Origin: Pseudomonas californiensis
GTDB taxonomy: Bacteria; Pseudomonadota; Gammaproteobacteria; Pseudomonadales; Pseudomonadaceae
Length of the DNA: 64,000 nucleotides
NCBI RefSeq assembly: GCF_021147775.1
Contig: NZ_JAGTPK010000001.1
Span: 310,001 to 374,000 of the forward strand
Direction of reading: 5' to 3'
Under the pieces are notes generated by a model. It had not been told where the DNA came from. It did no database searches and was given only the letters and a program-made list of their open reading frames with translations. Positions 21,727-30,761 of this stretch are shown piece by piece. The translations under genes and the position numbers were made by a program. Within the stretch, counting starts at the first letter, position 1. Every line of letters begins with the position of its first letter.

Positions 21727-22341
21727 TTACCGGCTCAGGTACTGCATCGCCATCTGTTCGGAGGCCTGCCGCGTGGTCGGCAAGAGGTGCGGGGTGACCA
21801 GCATCATGATCTGGTAGACCACCACACGGACGTCACCTTCGCGGCCCAGAATTCGTTGGTAATCCAGTGAAAACAACAGGGTCATGGTGATCTGCTCCAC
21901 CAGTTGCCCCAGGGCCTGGGTTTCGCTGACCAGTTGCCCCTGTGATTTCAGGCGGGCCAACAGAGAAGCCAGGGTTCGCTTGAGCGCGTTGAGCAGGTTG
22001 CGTATTCCGCGAGCCAGCTTGGGCAGGCGTCCTGCCAGATTGGAAAGGTCCTGAAACAGGAACCGGTAATGCGACAGGCGCTCGACAATCAAGTGCAGAA
22101 ACAGCCAGTAGTCTTCGGCTTCGAGCCTTGCATCGGGCGGTGGGTCGAGCAGGGGCGTCAGTTCGGTCTGAAAACGCTCGAACAGGCCCAGTATCAGAGG
22201 CTCCTTGCCATGGAAGTGGTAATAGAGGTTGCCAGGGCTGATGCCCATTTCATTGGCGATTTCCAGAGTCGAGACATTGGGCTCGCCCTGCTGATTGAAC
22301 AGTGTCAGCGCACATTCGAGGATACGGTCGCGGGTCTTCAT
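21727..22341 (-). CDS. phaD: TetR-family regulator PhaD
   Basis: PhaD is the transcriptional regulator of the PHA locus; in P. putida it activates phaC1 and phaI promoters. It has 204 residues: a TetR helix-turn-helix N-terminus (TRDRILECALTLFNQQGEPNVSTLEIANEMGISPGNLYYHF, residues 3-43) and a long helical ligand-binding domain ending QASEQMAMQYLSR. Its position, last in the phaC1-Z-C2-D order, supports the name. A 123-bp gap separates it from phaC2. Confidence 0.92.
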   Translation of the reverse strand: MKTRDRILECALTLFNQQGEPNVSTLEIANEMGISPGNLYYHFHGKEPLILGLFERFQTELTPLLDPPPDARLEAEDYWLFLHLIVERLSHYRFLFQDLSNLAGRLPKLARGIRNLLNALKRTLASLLARLKSQGQLVSETQALGQLVEQITMTLLFSLDYQRILGREGDVRVVVYQIMMLVTPHLLPTTRQASEQMAMQYLSR

Positions 22342-22464
22342 CCGGTCTACTTGTTTGAGGTTCAGAAGTTCGGCGTCTGTAAGCGTGAGGCAAGGCCGCC
22401 TGCGAGTGGCTGCTGCCTTTTCTGCCCCTGTGAACTGTCGTGCTGCGACGTCAACGCCTGAGTA

Positions 22465-24150
22465 TCAACGCACATGGACATACGTACCCGGCGCTGCCTC
22501 CATCGGCGGAAAGCTCGTGTTGCCCAGCTCGGTTCGGGTTTCGCGCTCTGCTCCGGAGTGCTCCTGGAGCCATTTCAACCAGGTTGGCCACCAGCTGCCG
22601 TCCTGATGCTGCGCATCGTAATACCAGGCCCGCGGATCGCTGCTGAGCTTGCCGTTCTCTACATAGTTGGCCTTGGGGTTGCCCGGCGGATTAAGGATGC
22701 TTTGCACGTGGCCGCTGTTGGACAGCACAAAGCGTCGCTCGCCGCCCAGCAGCAGCGTTGATCGGTACACCGCGTCCCACGGCGTGATGTGGTCGTTGAT
22801 GCCGGCGATGCTGAAGCTGTCCACATTGACTTTCTGCAGGTCGATGGCCGTACCACATACCTCCAGCCCGCCCGGATGGGTGAGTGGGTTGTGCTTGAAG
22901 AAGTCCAGCAGGTCGCCATGCAAGGCGGCGGGCAGGCGTGTGGTGTCATTGTTCCAGTACAGGATGTCGAATGGCGGAGGCGCTTTGCCCAGCAGGTAGT
23001 TATTGATCCAGTAAGTCCAGATCAGATCATTGGGACGCATCCATGAAAACACCCGGTTCATTTCACTGCCTTCCAGCACGCCGCGCTGATACGAGCGGCG
23101 CTTGGCCGCTTCCAGCGCTTCCTCATCCACGAACAGCGTGGCAGGGCTTTCGATCTGGCTGTCCAGCAGGCTGACCATGTAAGTTGCGCTGGCCACCCGA
23201 CGCAGCTGACGCTTGGTTTGCAAATGACCGAGCAAGGCGGCGATGGTCAGGCCGCCTGCGCAGGCACCCACCAGATTGACCTCGCGGGCGCCGGTAATGG
23301 CGCGGCACACGTTCATGGCCTGTTCGGCCGCCTCGACGTAGCTGGAAAGCCCCCATTCCCGATGTCGCACGTCCGGGTTGCGCCAACTGATGACGAACGT
23401 CTGCAGACCATTCTTGAGCGCGTATTGAACAAAGCTGTTGGTGGGGCTCAGGTCGAAGATGTAGTACTTGTTGATTTGCGGCGGGACGATCAGCATGGGC
23501 CGGTTGAACTGCTTTTCGCTCATCGGTTTGTATTGGATCAGCTCGAACATCTCGTTGCGAAACACCACCGCGCCAGGGGTTGCGGCAACGGTTTTACCTA
23601 TTTCGAAGGCGTTGCGCGTGGTCTGGCTGGGCAGCCCGTTGTTGTGCAGCAGATCGTCGGCCATGTGGCTCAGGCCCTTGATCAGGCTGGAGCCACCCGA
23701 GTTGAAGAGTTCTTTCAGGGCCAGCGGATTGAGCAGGCTGTTGGACGGAGACAGGGCGTCGTTGATCAGCGTGAACAGGAAATGCGCTCTGGCGCGATCA
23801 TCTGCGCAAAGGTCGCTTTCATCGATCCAGTGTTTGACCTGGTGTTGCCAGCTCAGATAAACCTGCAGCCCTCTGCGATAAACCGGGTTGAGGCTCCAGG
23901 TCGGGTCTGCGAAGCGCGTATCTCGCGGGTTGGGAGAGTGGGGCGTTTCGCCCAGCAACACCACGCGGCCCACCTGAGTGCCCAGCGCCAGGGCGTGGCG
24001 TGCACTGCGAAGAGGGTGTCGCCAGCCTTGGGCGGCAACGTTGCGCAATGTGGAAAGCAGATCCCGTCCGCGCAGACCGGTCATCGCGCTTTGCGCGTTG
24101 ATGAAAGCGGCCGATGTCATTTCGGCCACCTTCGCTGGTTTTTCTTGCAT
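22465..24150 (-). CDS. phaC2: Class II PHA synthase 2
   Basis: PhaC2 polymerises (R)-3-hydroxyacyl-CoA (C6-C14) into medium-chain PHA at the granule surface. It has 561 residues and is homologous to phaC1 along its length. The lipase-like box with the catalytic Cys is GACAGG (near residue 295); downstream are INDHITPWDAVY, with the catalytic Asp, and SNSGHVQSILNPPGNPKANY with the catalytic His. The C-terminus PGTYVHVR matches that of phaC1 (PGTYVHER). It lies between phaZ and phaD in the standard order. Confidence 0.95.
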   Translation of the reverse strand: MQEKPAKVAEMTSAAFINAQSAMTGLRGRDLLSTLRNVAAQGWRHPLRSARHALALGTQVGRVVLLGETPHSPNPRDTRFADPTWSLNPVYRRGLQVYLSWQHQVKHWIDESDLCADDRARAHFLFTLINDALSPSNSLLNPLALKELFNSGGSSLIKGLSHMADDLLHNNGLPSQTTRNAFEIGKTVAATPGAVVFRNEMFELIQYKPMSEKQFNRPMLIVPPQINKYYIFDLSPTNSFVQYALKNGLQTFVISWRNPDVRHREWGLSSYVEAAEQAMNVCRAITGAREVNLVGACAGGLTIAALLGHLQTKRQLRRVASATYMVSLLDSQIESPATLFVDEEALEAAKRRSYQRGVLEGSEMNRVFSWMRPNDLIWTYWINNYLLGKAPPPFDILYWNNDTTRLPAALHGDLLDFFKHNPLTHPGGLEVCGTAIDLQKVNVDSFSIAGINDHITPWDAVYRSTLLLGGERRFVLSNSGHVQSILNPPGNPKANYVENGKLSSDPRAWYYDAQHQDGSWWPTWLKWLQEHSGAERETRTELGNTSFPPMEAAPGTYVHVR

Positions 24151-24314
24151 GAGGCGAACACTCCTTCGTCAAGCCATCAACCCATGGGCTGGCGCATGCC
24201 TCCGTTCTGGCGGCCTGCGTCGTTCTGCGCGGTTCGACACTCCTGTCTCTGGCGCAGTCGGTGAAGCGGTTTTATTCTCGAAGCGCCCAGTACCTGCGAC
24301 CGTGAAGGACGGAT

Positions 24315-25172
24315 TCAACGCGTTCTGGGTGGTGTGGGTTGGGGGTGCATGACGGCGCGTTGTCGCTCCTGTTGCAGAAACCCCATGATGATCGGAGCCA
24401 CAGCTTCGGCTCGGGTAATCAGGAACAAATGCCCGTCATCGATTATGTGTAGCTGGGCATTGGGTATCCGCCAAGCCAGCAGACGCATATTTACCAGCGG
24501 AATCAGCGGATCGTCATCACCTGCCAGCACAAGAGTCGGCTGATGAATCTTGTGCAGCCAGTGAATGCTGGTCCACCCCATGCCCGCGAACAGCTGCCAG
24601 TAATAGCCCATCTTGCCGGACGAGCGGACTTTGGCCGCATGGTTGGCAGCCAGATTGGGGTCGCGCCGGAACGCTCCGCCGTAGATCTCAGGGGCGATAC
24701 GGATCACGTGGGACGGCTGAATATAGCGACGTGGGCTTGCCATCAGCCACAGCACCCGAGGCTTGCCCGGCACCATGGCCATGCCTGCGGCGGTTGCCGC
24801 CAGGACCAGCTTCTTGCAGCGCTCGGGATAGTCGTGCGCAAACTGCTGGGCCAGCGCGCCACCCCATGACACGCCGATCGCATTGACCTGCCCGTAGTCC
24901 AGATAGTCGAGCATGCGCGCCGCCAGCTTGGCGAGGCCCGGAAAGCGATACGGACGTTTTGGCGTGGATGAGCCGCCGACCCCGGGCACATCAAAAGCAA
25001 TCACCTCGAGGTCCGGGTCCAGCGCCTCCACGAACGGAAACACCAGCTCCAGATTGGCGCCGATGCCATTGAAAATCAGCAGCGGCGTCAAATGGCTCTT
25101 GCCCGGCCGCACCGCAGTACGGATGGTATGACCGTCCAGGTCGATGGAGCGAAATACAAACGGTTGAGGCAT
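24315..25172 (-). CDS. phaZ: Intracellular PHA depolymerase
   Basis: PhaZ degrades stored medium-chain PHA to release 3-hydroxy acids. The start is ATG 25172 (an upstream TTG at 25178 is less likely), giving 285 residues. It is an alpha/beta hydrolase with the nucleophile elbow GVSWGG (Ser102), oxyanion region FNGIGANLELVFPF (residues ~34-47), the acid LVLAGDDDPLIP, and catalytic His in IIDDGHLFLIT. It is placed between the two synthases, as in other pseudomonads, so synthesis and mobilisation are genetically linked. Confidence 0.96.
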   Translation of the reverse strand: MPQPFVFRSIDLDGHTIRTAVRPGKSHLTPLLIFNGIGANLELVFPFVEALDPDLEVIAFDVPGVGGSSTPKRPYRFPGLAKLAARMLDYLDYGQVNAIGVSWGGALAQQFAHDYPERCKKLVLAATAAGMAMVPGKPRVLWLMASPRRYIQPSHVIRIAPEIYGGAFRRDPNLAANHAAKVRSSGKMGYYWQLFAGMGWTSIHWLHKIHQPTLVLAGDDDPLIPLVNMRLLAWRIPNAQLHIIDDGHLFLITRAEAVAPIIMGFLQQERQRAVMHPQPTPPRTR

Positions 25173-25275
25173 ACGCAAAGCCCTGTTGGTTGAACCGCTG
25201 GGAAAGCTGTCCTGCTTTTACCTGGTCGACCGAGGCGTTGCCTCTTGCTTACGACTGTCGTTATGCCTGACGGTT

Positions 25276-25304
25276 GCTGCCGTCCATCCCTTCAGGCCGG
25301 CAGC
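25276..25304 (-). repeat. 7-bp inverted repeat between phaC1 and phaZ
   Basis: GCTGCCG (25276-25282) pairs with CGGCAGC (25298-25304) in the 153-bp phaC1-phaZ gap. No T-run follows on the minus strand. It could attenuate read-through from phaC1 to phaZ, but the evidence is only the potential stem. Confidence 0.4.
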
Positions 25305-25325
25305 GCCTTCACCTGTGTCGCGCGT

Positions 25326-27005
25326 CTAGCGTTCGTGGACATAGGTCCCCGGCGAAGCCTCACCGGCCGGGAACGCCTTGTTGCCCAACGTCGTGGCGGC
25401 TTTCTTGAGCTTGCCGGACCGCTCGGTCTGCCAGACCTGCCAATGCAGCCACCACGAGTCGGTGTGCTTGGTGCCGTTGTCCTGCCATACGGCCGGATCG
25501 GCGGGTAGTTCGCTGTTGGTCATGTAGCGTGACTTGGGGTTGCCGGGCGGGTTCAGAATGCTCTGGATATGGCCACTGCTGGACAGCACGAACTCGGTTT
25601 TGCCTCCAAACAGCCGCGCAGACTTGTAGCACGAGGCCCACGGTGTGATGTGGTCGTTGGTGCCCGCCAGACAGAATACGTCGGCCGTCACCTGTTTCAG
25701 GTCAATCGGCGTCCCGCAGACTTCCAGTGCATTGGGACGTGTCAGCGGGTTGTTCTTGAACATCTCGATCAAATCACCGTGGAACGCAGCGGGCAGGCGC
25801 GTGGTGTCGTTGTTCCAGAACAGAATGTCGAACACGGGCGGCTCGTTGCCGAGCAGGTAGTTGTTGACCCAGTAATTCCAGATCAGGTCATTGGGACGCA
25901 TCCAGGCGAATACTTTCGCCATGTCACGACCCTCCAGCACACCCGCCTGATAGGAATGACGCTTGGCGGTTTCCAGCGTCTGCTCGTCCACGAACAGGGC
26001 CACGTCGGTGTCCAGCGTGGTATCGAGCACGCTGACCAGCAGGGTCATGGCGTGGACCTTCTTCTCGCCAAGGGCTGCGTAGTGGCCGAGCAATGCCGTA
26101 CAGGTGATACCGCCCGAGCAGGCGCCCAGCATGTTGATGTCCTTGCTGCCGGTGATGGCGAGCACGACATCGACCGCTTCCTTGAGCGCGTCGATGTAGG
26201 TCGAAAGCCCCCATTCGCGCTGCGCCTTGGTCGGGTTGCGCCAACTGATGATGAAGGTCTGTACGTTGCTGCGCAGACAGAAGCGCGCGAGGCTTTTTTC
26301 AGGGCTGAGGTCGAAGATGTAGAACTTGTTGATCTGCGGCGGGATCACCAGAAGCGGGCGCTCATGGACCTGCTCGGTGATCGGCTTGTACTGGATCAGC
26401 TCCAGTACGCTATTGCGAAACACTACTGAGCCTTCGGTGGTGCCCAGGCTCTTGCCCACCTCAAAGGCGTCCATGTTGACCTGGCTCGGCATCCCGCCGT
26501 TATGCACCATGTCCTTGGCCAGGTGGGACAGGCCGTCCAGCAGGCTTTTGCCGCCGGTTTCAAAGAAGCGCTTCACGGCAGCAGGGTTGGCCGCCGAGTT
26601 GGTCGGCGACATGGCTTCGGTCATCAGGTTGATCACAAAGTGAGCACGGCTGATGTCTTGTGGCGTGAGGTCGCTGCCGCCAATCCAGTCGTGCAACTCT
26701 TTGCGCCAGGCCAGATAGGTCTGCAGGTAACGTCGGTAAAGCGGGTTCTGGCTCCACGCCGGATCGGAAAAGCGTCGATCATCCGGCGTCGGCTGCAAGG
26801 CCGATTTGCCAAAAACCACCTTCCTGAGTTCGCTGCTCAAATGAGCGACGTGCTTGAGGCTGTGAATGGGTTGCTTGATTGCCTGGCGCATGACCATACG
26901 GGCTGTGGTCAATAGATCCTTGCGCCGCAAACCCACCACCGGATTGAGATTCAAGGTGTGTTCAGAGGCCTGGCGCTGCAGGTCATCGTCTTTCGTGTTA
27001 CTCAT
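25326..27005 (-). CDS. phaC1: Class II PHA synthase 1
   Basis: This is the main medium-chain-length PHA synthase. It has 559 residues with an N-terminal granule-associated region (LNPVVGLRRKDLLTTARMVMRQA), the lipase-like box GACSGG with the nucleophilic Cys near residue 295, GTNDHITPWASCYK for the Asp, and SSSGHIQSILNPPGNPKSRY for the His. It is first in the locus. The 465-bp upstream gap holds a near-consensus sigma-54 promoter at 27332-27347. Confidence 0.96.
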   Translation of the reverse strand: MSNTKDDDLQRQASEHTLNLNPVVGLRRKDLLTTARMVMRQAIKQPIHSLKHVAHLSSELRKVVFGKSALQPTPDDRRFSDPAWSQNPLYRRYLQTYLAWRKELHDWIGGSDLTPQDISRAHFVINLMTEAMSPTNSAANPAAVKRFFETGGKSLLDGLSHLAKDMVHNGGMPSQVNMDAFEVGKSLGTTEGSVVFRNSVLELIQYKPITEQVHERPLLVIPPQINKFYIFDLSPEKSLARFCLRSNVQTFIISWRNPTKAQREWGLSTYIDALKEAVDVVLAITGSKDINMLGACSGGITCTALLGHYAALGEKKVHAMTLLVSVLDTTLDTDVALFVDEQTLETAKRHSYQAGVLEGRDMAKVFAWMRPNDLIWNYWVNNYLLGNEPPVFDILFWNNDTTRLPAAFHGDLIEMFKNNPLTRPNALEVCGTPIDLKQVTADVFCLAGTNDHITPWASCYKSARLFGGKTEFVLSSSGHIQSILNPPGNPKSRYMTNSELPADPAVWQDNGTKHTDSWWLHWQVWQTERSGKLKKAATTLGNKAFPAGEASPGTYVHER

Positions 27006-27470
27006 CTACGACGCTCCATTGTCCTGAGACGAGTACTGACACTTCTTCCCTGTGTTACAGCGGCACAGGCGAATAGACAGTACTACTGCTCGTGTGACCT
27101 AAGATGGCTTGGCGGTAAATCCCCGTATTCCTGCAAACTACCGCGTGTGCGCCTCAACGGCTGCGCTTCATGCGACCACTGCCGTGTGTACCACTGTGTG
27201 CATCCATCAGATGCAGGGAACTTGCTCAAGCCATTGGTTACGCGAGATTTCAAAAAATCGCAAGCAGCGTCATTCATTGACCGCTGCGCGGAACATTGAA
27301 ACAAAATCGATTAGAAAGCGCGTCCTAAAACGGCAGGCGGCGTGCCAGAGCGGTTGGTGGCCGTTCGGGGGCAACGGAAAGAGGAAATCTGGCCGAACGC
27401 AGGTGTTGGTTTTTACGATGCGGTCAGTCGAGATTGGTGCGGTTTTGGCGAGAATCGGTTCTGGCGAGAA
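27006..27470. other. Long phaC1 upstream region
   Basis: This 465-bp gap contains no supportable gene. It holds a sigma-54-type promoter on the minus strand (27332-27347), an imperfect hairpin around 27242-27261 (GCGAgATTT/AAATCGC), and an 11-bp direct repeat (TGGCGAGAATC at 27446-27456 and 27462-27472) that reaches into the stop codon of the upstream DUF971 gene. The phaC1 leader from the predicted start site would be about 315 nt. Confidence 0.6.
27332..27347 (-). promoter_or_regulatory. Sigma-54 (-24/-12) promoter for phaC1
   Basis: The minus strand reads TGGCACGCCGCCTGCC. Against TGGCACG-N4-TTGCW this keeps the whole -24 element and the invariant -12 GC with correct spacing; two -12 flanking bases differ. 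It directs transcription toward phaC1. RpoN dependence of medium-chain PHA synthesis is known for some pseudomonads; use of this site is inferred. Confidence 0.65.
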
Positions 27471-27848
27471 TCAGAGCATCAGCTTGATGATCTGCTCGGA
27501 AGGGTCGCGTGATTTGCCTGCGTTCTTCAGCTCCTGCAGATAGTCTTCCCACAGCGATTCCTGACGCTTGCCCAGTTCATGCAGGTAATCCCAGGTGAAC
27601 AATCCGCTGTCATGGCCGTCATCGAACGCCAGCTTCAGCGCGTACTGCCCGGCCGGTTCAACCTTGGTCAGACCAACCCCCAGTTTGCCAAATTGCAGGA
27701 TAGGCCGGCCGTGGCCCTGCACTTCGGCAGATGGCGAATGTACCCGCAAAAACTCCGCTGGCAGATGATATTCCTCGTCAGGCGAGTACTTCAGGGTCAG
27801 AGTCTTTGACGCTTTGTGCAGCTGGATGGCAACAGGAATACGGTGCAT
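27471..27848 (-). CDS. DUF971 (gamma-butyrobetaine hydroxylase-like N-terminal domain) protein
   Basis: This is a 125-residue single-domain protein. The sequence KASKTLTLKYSPDEEYHLPAEFLRVHSPSAE, then KVEPAGQYALKLAFDDGHDSGLFTWDYLHELG, is the DUF971 signature, a domain also seen at the N-terminus of gamma-butyrobetaine hydroxylases and in Fe-S/Mrp-associated proteins. Its function as a stand-alone protein is not established. It lies 62 nt downstream of hslU on the same strand with a strong hairpin between them, an arrangement I recall from other pseudomonads, so it may be part of the heat-shock transcript. Confidence 0.85.
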   Translation of the reverse strand: MHRIPVAIQLHKASKTLTLKYSPDEEYHLPAEFLRVHSPSAEVQGHGRPILQFGKLGVGLTKVEPAGQYALKLAFDDGHDSGLFTWDYLHELGKRQESLWEDYLQELKNAGKSRDPSEQIIKLML

Positions 27849-27868
27849 GAGAGGCGGTCTCGAACCAT

Positions 27869-27898
27869 GGGCTGCAAGGGGTTTGCCCTTTGCAGCCC
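27869..27898 (-). terminator. Intercistronic hairpin between hslU and DUF971 gene
   Basis: A 13-bp stem with one G-U pair (27869-27881 with 27886-27898) and a TTTG loop lies directly after hslU. There is no T-run, so it may stabilise the hslU 3' end or attenuate rather than fully terminate. Confidence 0.55.
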
Positions 27899-27910
27899 AG
27901 GTCTTGCGGC

Positions 27911-29248
27911 TTAAAGAATGTAACGCGACAGGTCTTCGTCGTTCGCCAGTTCGCCCAGGTGGCTATTGACGTACTCGGCGTTGATTTCGATTGGCGCGGC
28001 GTCCGGGCTGGTTGCCAGATCGCCTGCACTGAACGAGACCTCTTCAAGCAGACGCTCAAGCAGGGTATGCAGACGACGAGCACCGATGTTCTCGGTCTTC
28101 TCGTTCACTTGCCAGGCGATCTCGGCCAGGCGCTTGATACCGTCAGGCTTGAACTCGATGTTGAGGCCTTCGGTCTTGAGCAGTTCGCGGTATTGCTCGG
28201 TCAGAGAGGCATGTGGCTCGCTGAGGATGCGCTCGAAGTCCTGCGGCGACAAGGCCTTGAGCTCGACACGGATCGGCAGACGGCCCTGCAACTCAGGCAC
28301 CAGATCACTCGGCTTGCTCAGATGGAACGCACCGGATGCGATAAACAGGATGTGGTCGGTCTTGACCATGCCCAGTTTGGTATTGACGGTGCAGCCTTCG
28401 ATCAGTGGCAGCAAGTCGCGCTGAACACCTTCACGAGACACATCTACGCCACCGGAGTTGCCACGCTTGGCCACTTTGTCGATTTCGTCGATGAACACAA
28501 TGCCATGCTGCTCGACCGCTTCCAGTGCCTTGGCTTTCAGCTCTTCTTCGTTGACCAGTCGACCGGCTTCTTCTTCGCGCACCAGCTTGAGCGCTTCCTT
28601 GACCTTGAGCTTGCGGCTCTTCTTCTTGCCCTTGCCCATATTGGCAAACAGGCTTTGCAGCTGGTTGGTCATCTCTTCCATGCCGGGTGGCGCAGAAATA
28701 TCGACACCAACGGTCTCGTTGATCTCGATTTCGATTTCCTTGTCGTCCAGTTGGCCTTCGCGCAGGCGCTTGCGGAACAACTGACGGGTATTGGAATCGT
28801 TGTTCTGCACCGGGTCTTCGTTGAAGCCGACACGCGCAGGTGGCAACAGCGCGTCGAGGATGCGATCTTCGGCAGCATCTTCGGCGCGGTGACGTACCTT
28901 GATGATTTCCTGTTCACGCAGCAGCTTGATCGCCGCATCGGCCAAGTCACGAATGATCGACTCTACGTCGCGGCCTACATAGCCCACTTCGGTAAACTTG
29001 GTTGCTTCAACCTTGATGAACGGCGCATTGGCGAGTTTGGCCAGACGACGAGCGATTTCGGTTTTACCGACACCGGTCGGGCCGATCATCAGAATGTTCT
29101 TGGGGGTTACTTCAACACGCAGCTCTTCGGGCAGCTGCATGCGGCGCCAGCGATTGCGCAAGGCAATGGCAACAGCGCGCTTGGCATCGTCCTGGCCGAT
29201 GATATGGCGGTTGAGTTCATGGACGATTTCGCGGGGAGTCATGGACAT
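27911..29248 (-). CDS. hslU: HslUV protease ATPase subunit
   Basis: HslU is the AAA+ unfoldase that feeds substrates into the HslV peptidase chamber. It has 445 residues. Motifs are [29 protein letters not shown] at the N-terminus, Walker [10 protein letters not shown] near 60, the pore-loop region [12 protein letters not shown], the inserted I-domain (residues ~110-240), Walker [13 protein letters not shown], and a C-terminus ending SRYIL, the tail that docks into HslV. hslV lies 65 nt upstream; the pair is transcribed from the sigma-32-type promoter at 29892-29918. Confidence 0.97.
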   Translation of the reverse strand: MSMTPREIVHELNRHIIGQDDAKRAVAIALRNRWRRMQLPEELRVEVTPKNILMIGPTGVGKTEIARRLAKLANAPFIKVEATKFTEVGYVGRDVESIIRDLADAAIKLLREQEIIKVRHRAEDAAEDRILDALLPPARVGFNEDPVQNNDSNTRQLFRKRLREGQLDDKEIEIEINETVGVDISAPPGMEEMTNQLQSLFANMGKGKKKSRKLKVKEALKLVREEEAGRLVNEEELKAKALEAVEQHGIVFIDEIDKVAKRGNSGGVDVSREGVQRDLLPLIEGCTVNTKLGMVKTDHILFIASGAFHLSKPSDLVPELQGRLPIRVELKALSPQDFERILSEPHASLTEQYRELLKTEGLNIEFKPDGIKRLAEIAWQVNEKTENIGARRLHTLLERLLEEVSFSAGDLATSPDAAPIEINAEYVNSHLGELANDEDLSRYIL

Positions 29249-29313
29249 AATGATTGACGGTCCTCTGGCACGATGAAGTCGGCGCGGCCGCAGCGTGTGC
29301 GGCCAGTCAGGAC

Positions 29314-29844
29314 TTACTCGGCGAGGTCCTGCTCCTCAATGGTGATGTTGTGGTTGGTGAACACGCAAATATCGCCGGCTATGTGCAGGGCAGTTTCAGA
29401 AATTTCGCGTGCCGACAGATCGGTCTTGAGCAACAGGGCGCGTGCTGCAGCCTGGGCGAACGCACCGCCAGACCCCATCGCGATCAAACCGTCTTCCGGT
29501 TCGACGACGTCGCCATTGCCAGTAATGATCAGCGAGGCATCCTTGTTGGCAACCGCGAGCATGGCTTCCAGGCGGCTCAGCGAACGGTCGGTGCGCCAGT
29601 CCTTGGCCAGTTCGACGGCGGCGCGCACCAGATGGCCCTGGTGTTTTTCCAGCTGGGCTTCAAAACGCTCGAACAGCGTGAATGCGTCGGCGGTGGCACC
29701 TGCGAACCCGGCGATCACTTCACCGTGATACAGGCGGCGCACTTTTTTCGCGTTACCTTTCATGACGGTGTTGCCCAGGGAAACCTGGCCGTCGCCAGCC
29801 ATGACGACTTTGCCGTGACGGCGGACTGAAACGATGGTGGTCAA
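29314..29844 (-). CDS. hslV: HslUV protease proteolytic subunit (TTG start)
   Basis: HslV is the N-terminal-threonine peptidase of the HslUV heat-shock protease. The frame is open to GTG 29859, but the catalytic Thr must be exposed by removing a single Met, which requires TTG 29844 (encoding fMet-Thr-Thr-Ile-Val-Ser). A GGAG site lies about 9 nt upstream. This gives 176 residues with [40 protein letters not shown], and the [15 protein letters not shown] block. A GTG start would leave a five-residue extension ahead of the active Thr and should inactivate it. Confidence 0.95.
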   Translation of the reverse strand: MTTIVSVRRHGKVVMAGDGQVSLGNTVMKGNAKKVRRLYHGEVIAGFAGATADAFTLFERFEAQLEKHQGHLVRAAVELAKDWRTDRSLSRLEAMLAVANKDASLIITGNGDVVEPEDGLIAMGSGGAFAQAAARALLLKTDLSAREISETALHIAGDICVFTNHNITIEEQDLAE

Positions 29845-29891
29845 GGGGAGAGTCTCCACGCAGCGGGGCGAAAATGCCCTGATGCAGACTC

Positions 29892-29918
29892 ATATGGGGG
29901 TGGGTGAAGGTATTTCAA
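29892..29918 (-). promoter_or_regulatory. Sigma-32 heat-shock promoter for hslVU
   Basis: On the minus strand, TTGAAA (29913-29918) is followed after 13 bp by CCCCATAT (29892-29899), very close to CTTGAAA-N13-CCCCATNT. The predicted start would lie about 40 nt before the hslV TTG codon. Confidence 0.85.
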
Positions 29919-29958
29919 CCTTGGCGGCAAATGAGCGCCGCCCGGCTGATTATTGCGT

Positions 29959-29989
29959 CAGGTGCCAGACATTGAATGTCTGGCACCTG
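29959..29989. repeat. 14-bp perfect hairpin between SPOR gene and hslV
   Basis: CAGGTGCCAGACAT (29959-29972) pairs perfectly with ATGTCTGGCACCTG (29976-29989) around TGA. It lies between the SPOR-gene stop and the hslV promoter. There is no T-run in either direction nearby, but its position suits a transcription boundary between the argS-SPOR and hslVU units. Confidence 0.65.
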
Positions 29990-30064
29990 TACGGGCCACT
30001 TCGTCAGCAAGCTGAACGCCGCCCGTCCAACGCCCGCGGGCGACTCAGGCAGCTGGCTGCGCCT

Positions 30065-30760
30065 TTATCGGCTCTGACGCTGCTGCAACAACAAGTTACT
30101 AAATCCGCCGCCGGCCAATTGTTTCTGTGCAGTCGTCAGTTGTTCACGGTTGCTGAACGGGCCGACCAGTACGCGGTACCAGGTTTCGTCCTTCACTGTG
30201 CCCGATTCCACTGTTGAGGTCTGGCCCAGCAGGATGATCTGCGCACGCACTTTCTCGGCATCAGCCTGTTTGCGGAACGAGCCCGCCTGCAGGAAGAACG
30301 TGGTCACTGCGGCCGGTTTGGTGGTCGCGACAGGCGGCGCTGGCGGAGGCGTCAGGCCGCTGAGTGCGGCTTGAGCGCGCGCCGTGTCGATCTTCGCCGC
30401 TTGCTCTGGCGAAACCGGCGCAATCGGAGCCACTGGCGGCGGCGTCTTCTCAGGCACGGCTTCGTTCGGCACGATCACTTCAGATTCAGGCAGCAGTGTG
30501 TAGAAGTCGTACTTGGGTTTGACGGGCGCGGTCGGGCTCGGCGGCGTCTTGTTCGCCTCGGCGATTTTAGCCGCCTTGGCTTCAGCCTTGACCCGCTTGA
30601 CGTCTTCACCGCCGGGTTCGAGCTTCATCAGAAAGACGACGAACGCGCCCACGGTGAGGCCAATCGCCAGCCACAACCAGCCTGGAATCGGCTTCTTCGC
30701 GGGGGCCTGGTAACGGCTGGCGCCGCGCTTGGGAGCCGGTTTCTTCTTCGCAACTGCCAA
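30065..30760 (-). CDS. SPOR-domain membrane protein (FtsN-like)
   Basis: This 231-residue bitopic inner-membrane protein has a basic cytoplasmic N-terminus (VAKKKPAPKRGASRYQAPAKK), one transmembrane helix (residues ~28-46, WLWLAIGLTVGAFVVFLMKL), a Pro/Ala-rich linker, and a C-terminal SPOR domain (FFLQAGSFRKQADAEKVRAQIILLG ... WYRVLVGPFSNREQL, residues ~150-225) that binds denuded septal peptidoglycan. Architecture resembles FtsN, but orthology is not proven. The start is TTG 30760, one base after the argS stop, with GGAG 10 nt upstream, so translation is probably coupled to argS. Confidence 0.85.
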   Translation of the reverse strand: MAVAKKKPAPKRGASRYQAPAKKPIPGWLWLAIGLTVGAFVVFLMKLEPGGEDVKRVKAEAKAAKIAEANKTPPSPTAPVKPKYDFYTLLPESEVIVPNEAVPEKTPPPVAPIAPVSPEQAAKIDTARAQAALSGLTPPPAPPVATTKPAAVTTFFLQAGSFRKQADAEKVRAQIILLGQTSTVESGTVKDETWYRVLVGPFSNREQLTTAQKQLAGGGFSNLLLQQRQSR

Positions 30761-30761
30761 C

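Noticed and set aside
27890-29257. Long open frame opposite hslU
   Set aside because: It is antisense to a full-length conserved ATPase; no family motif is present.
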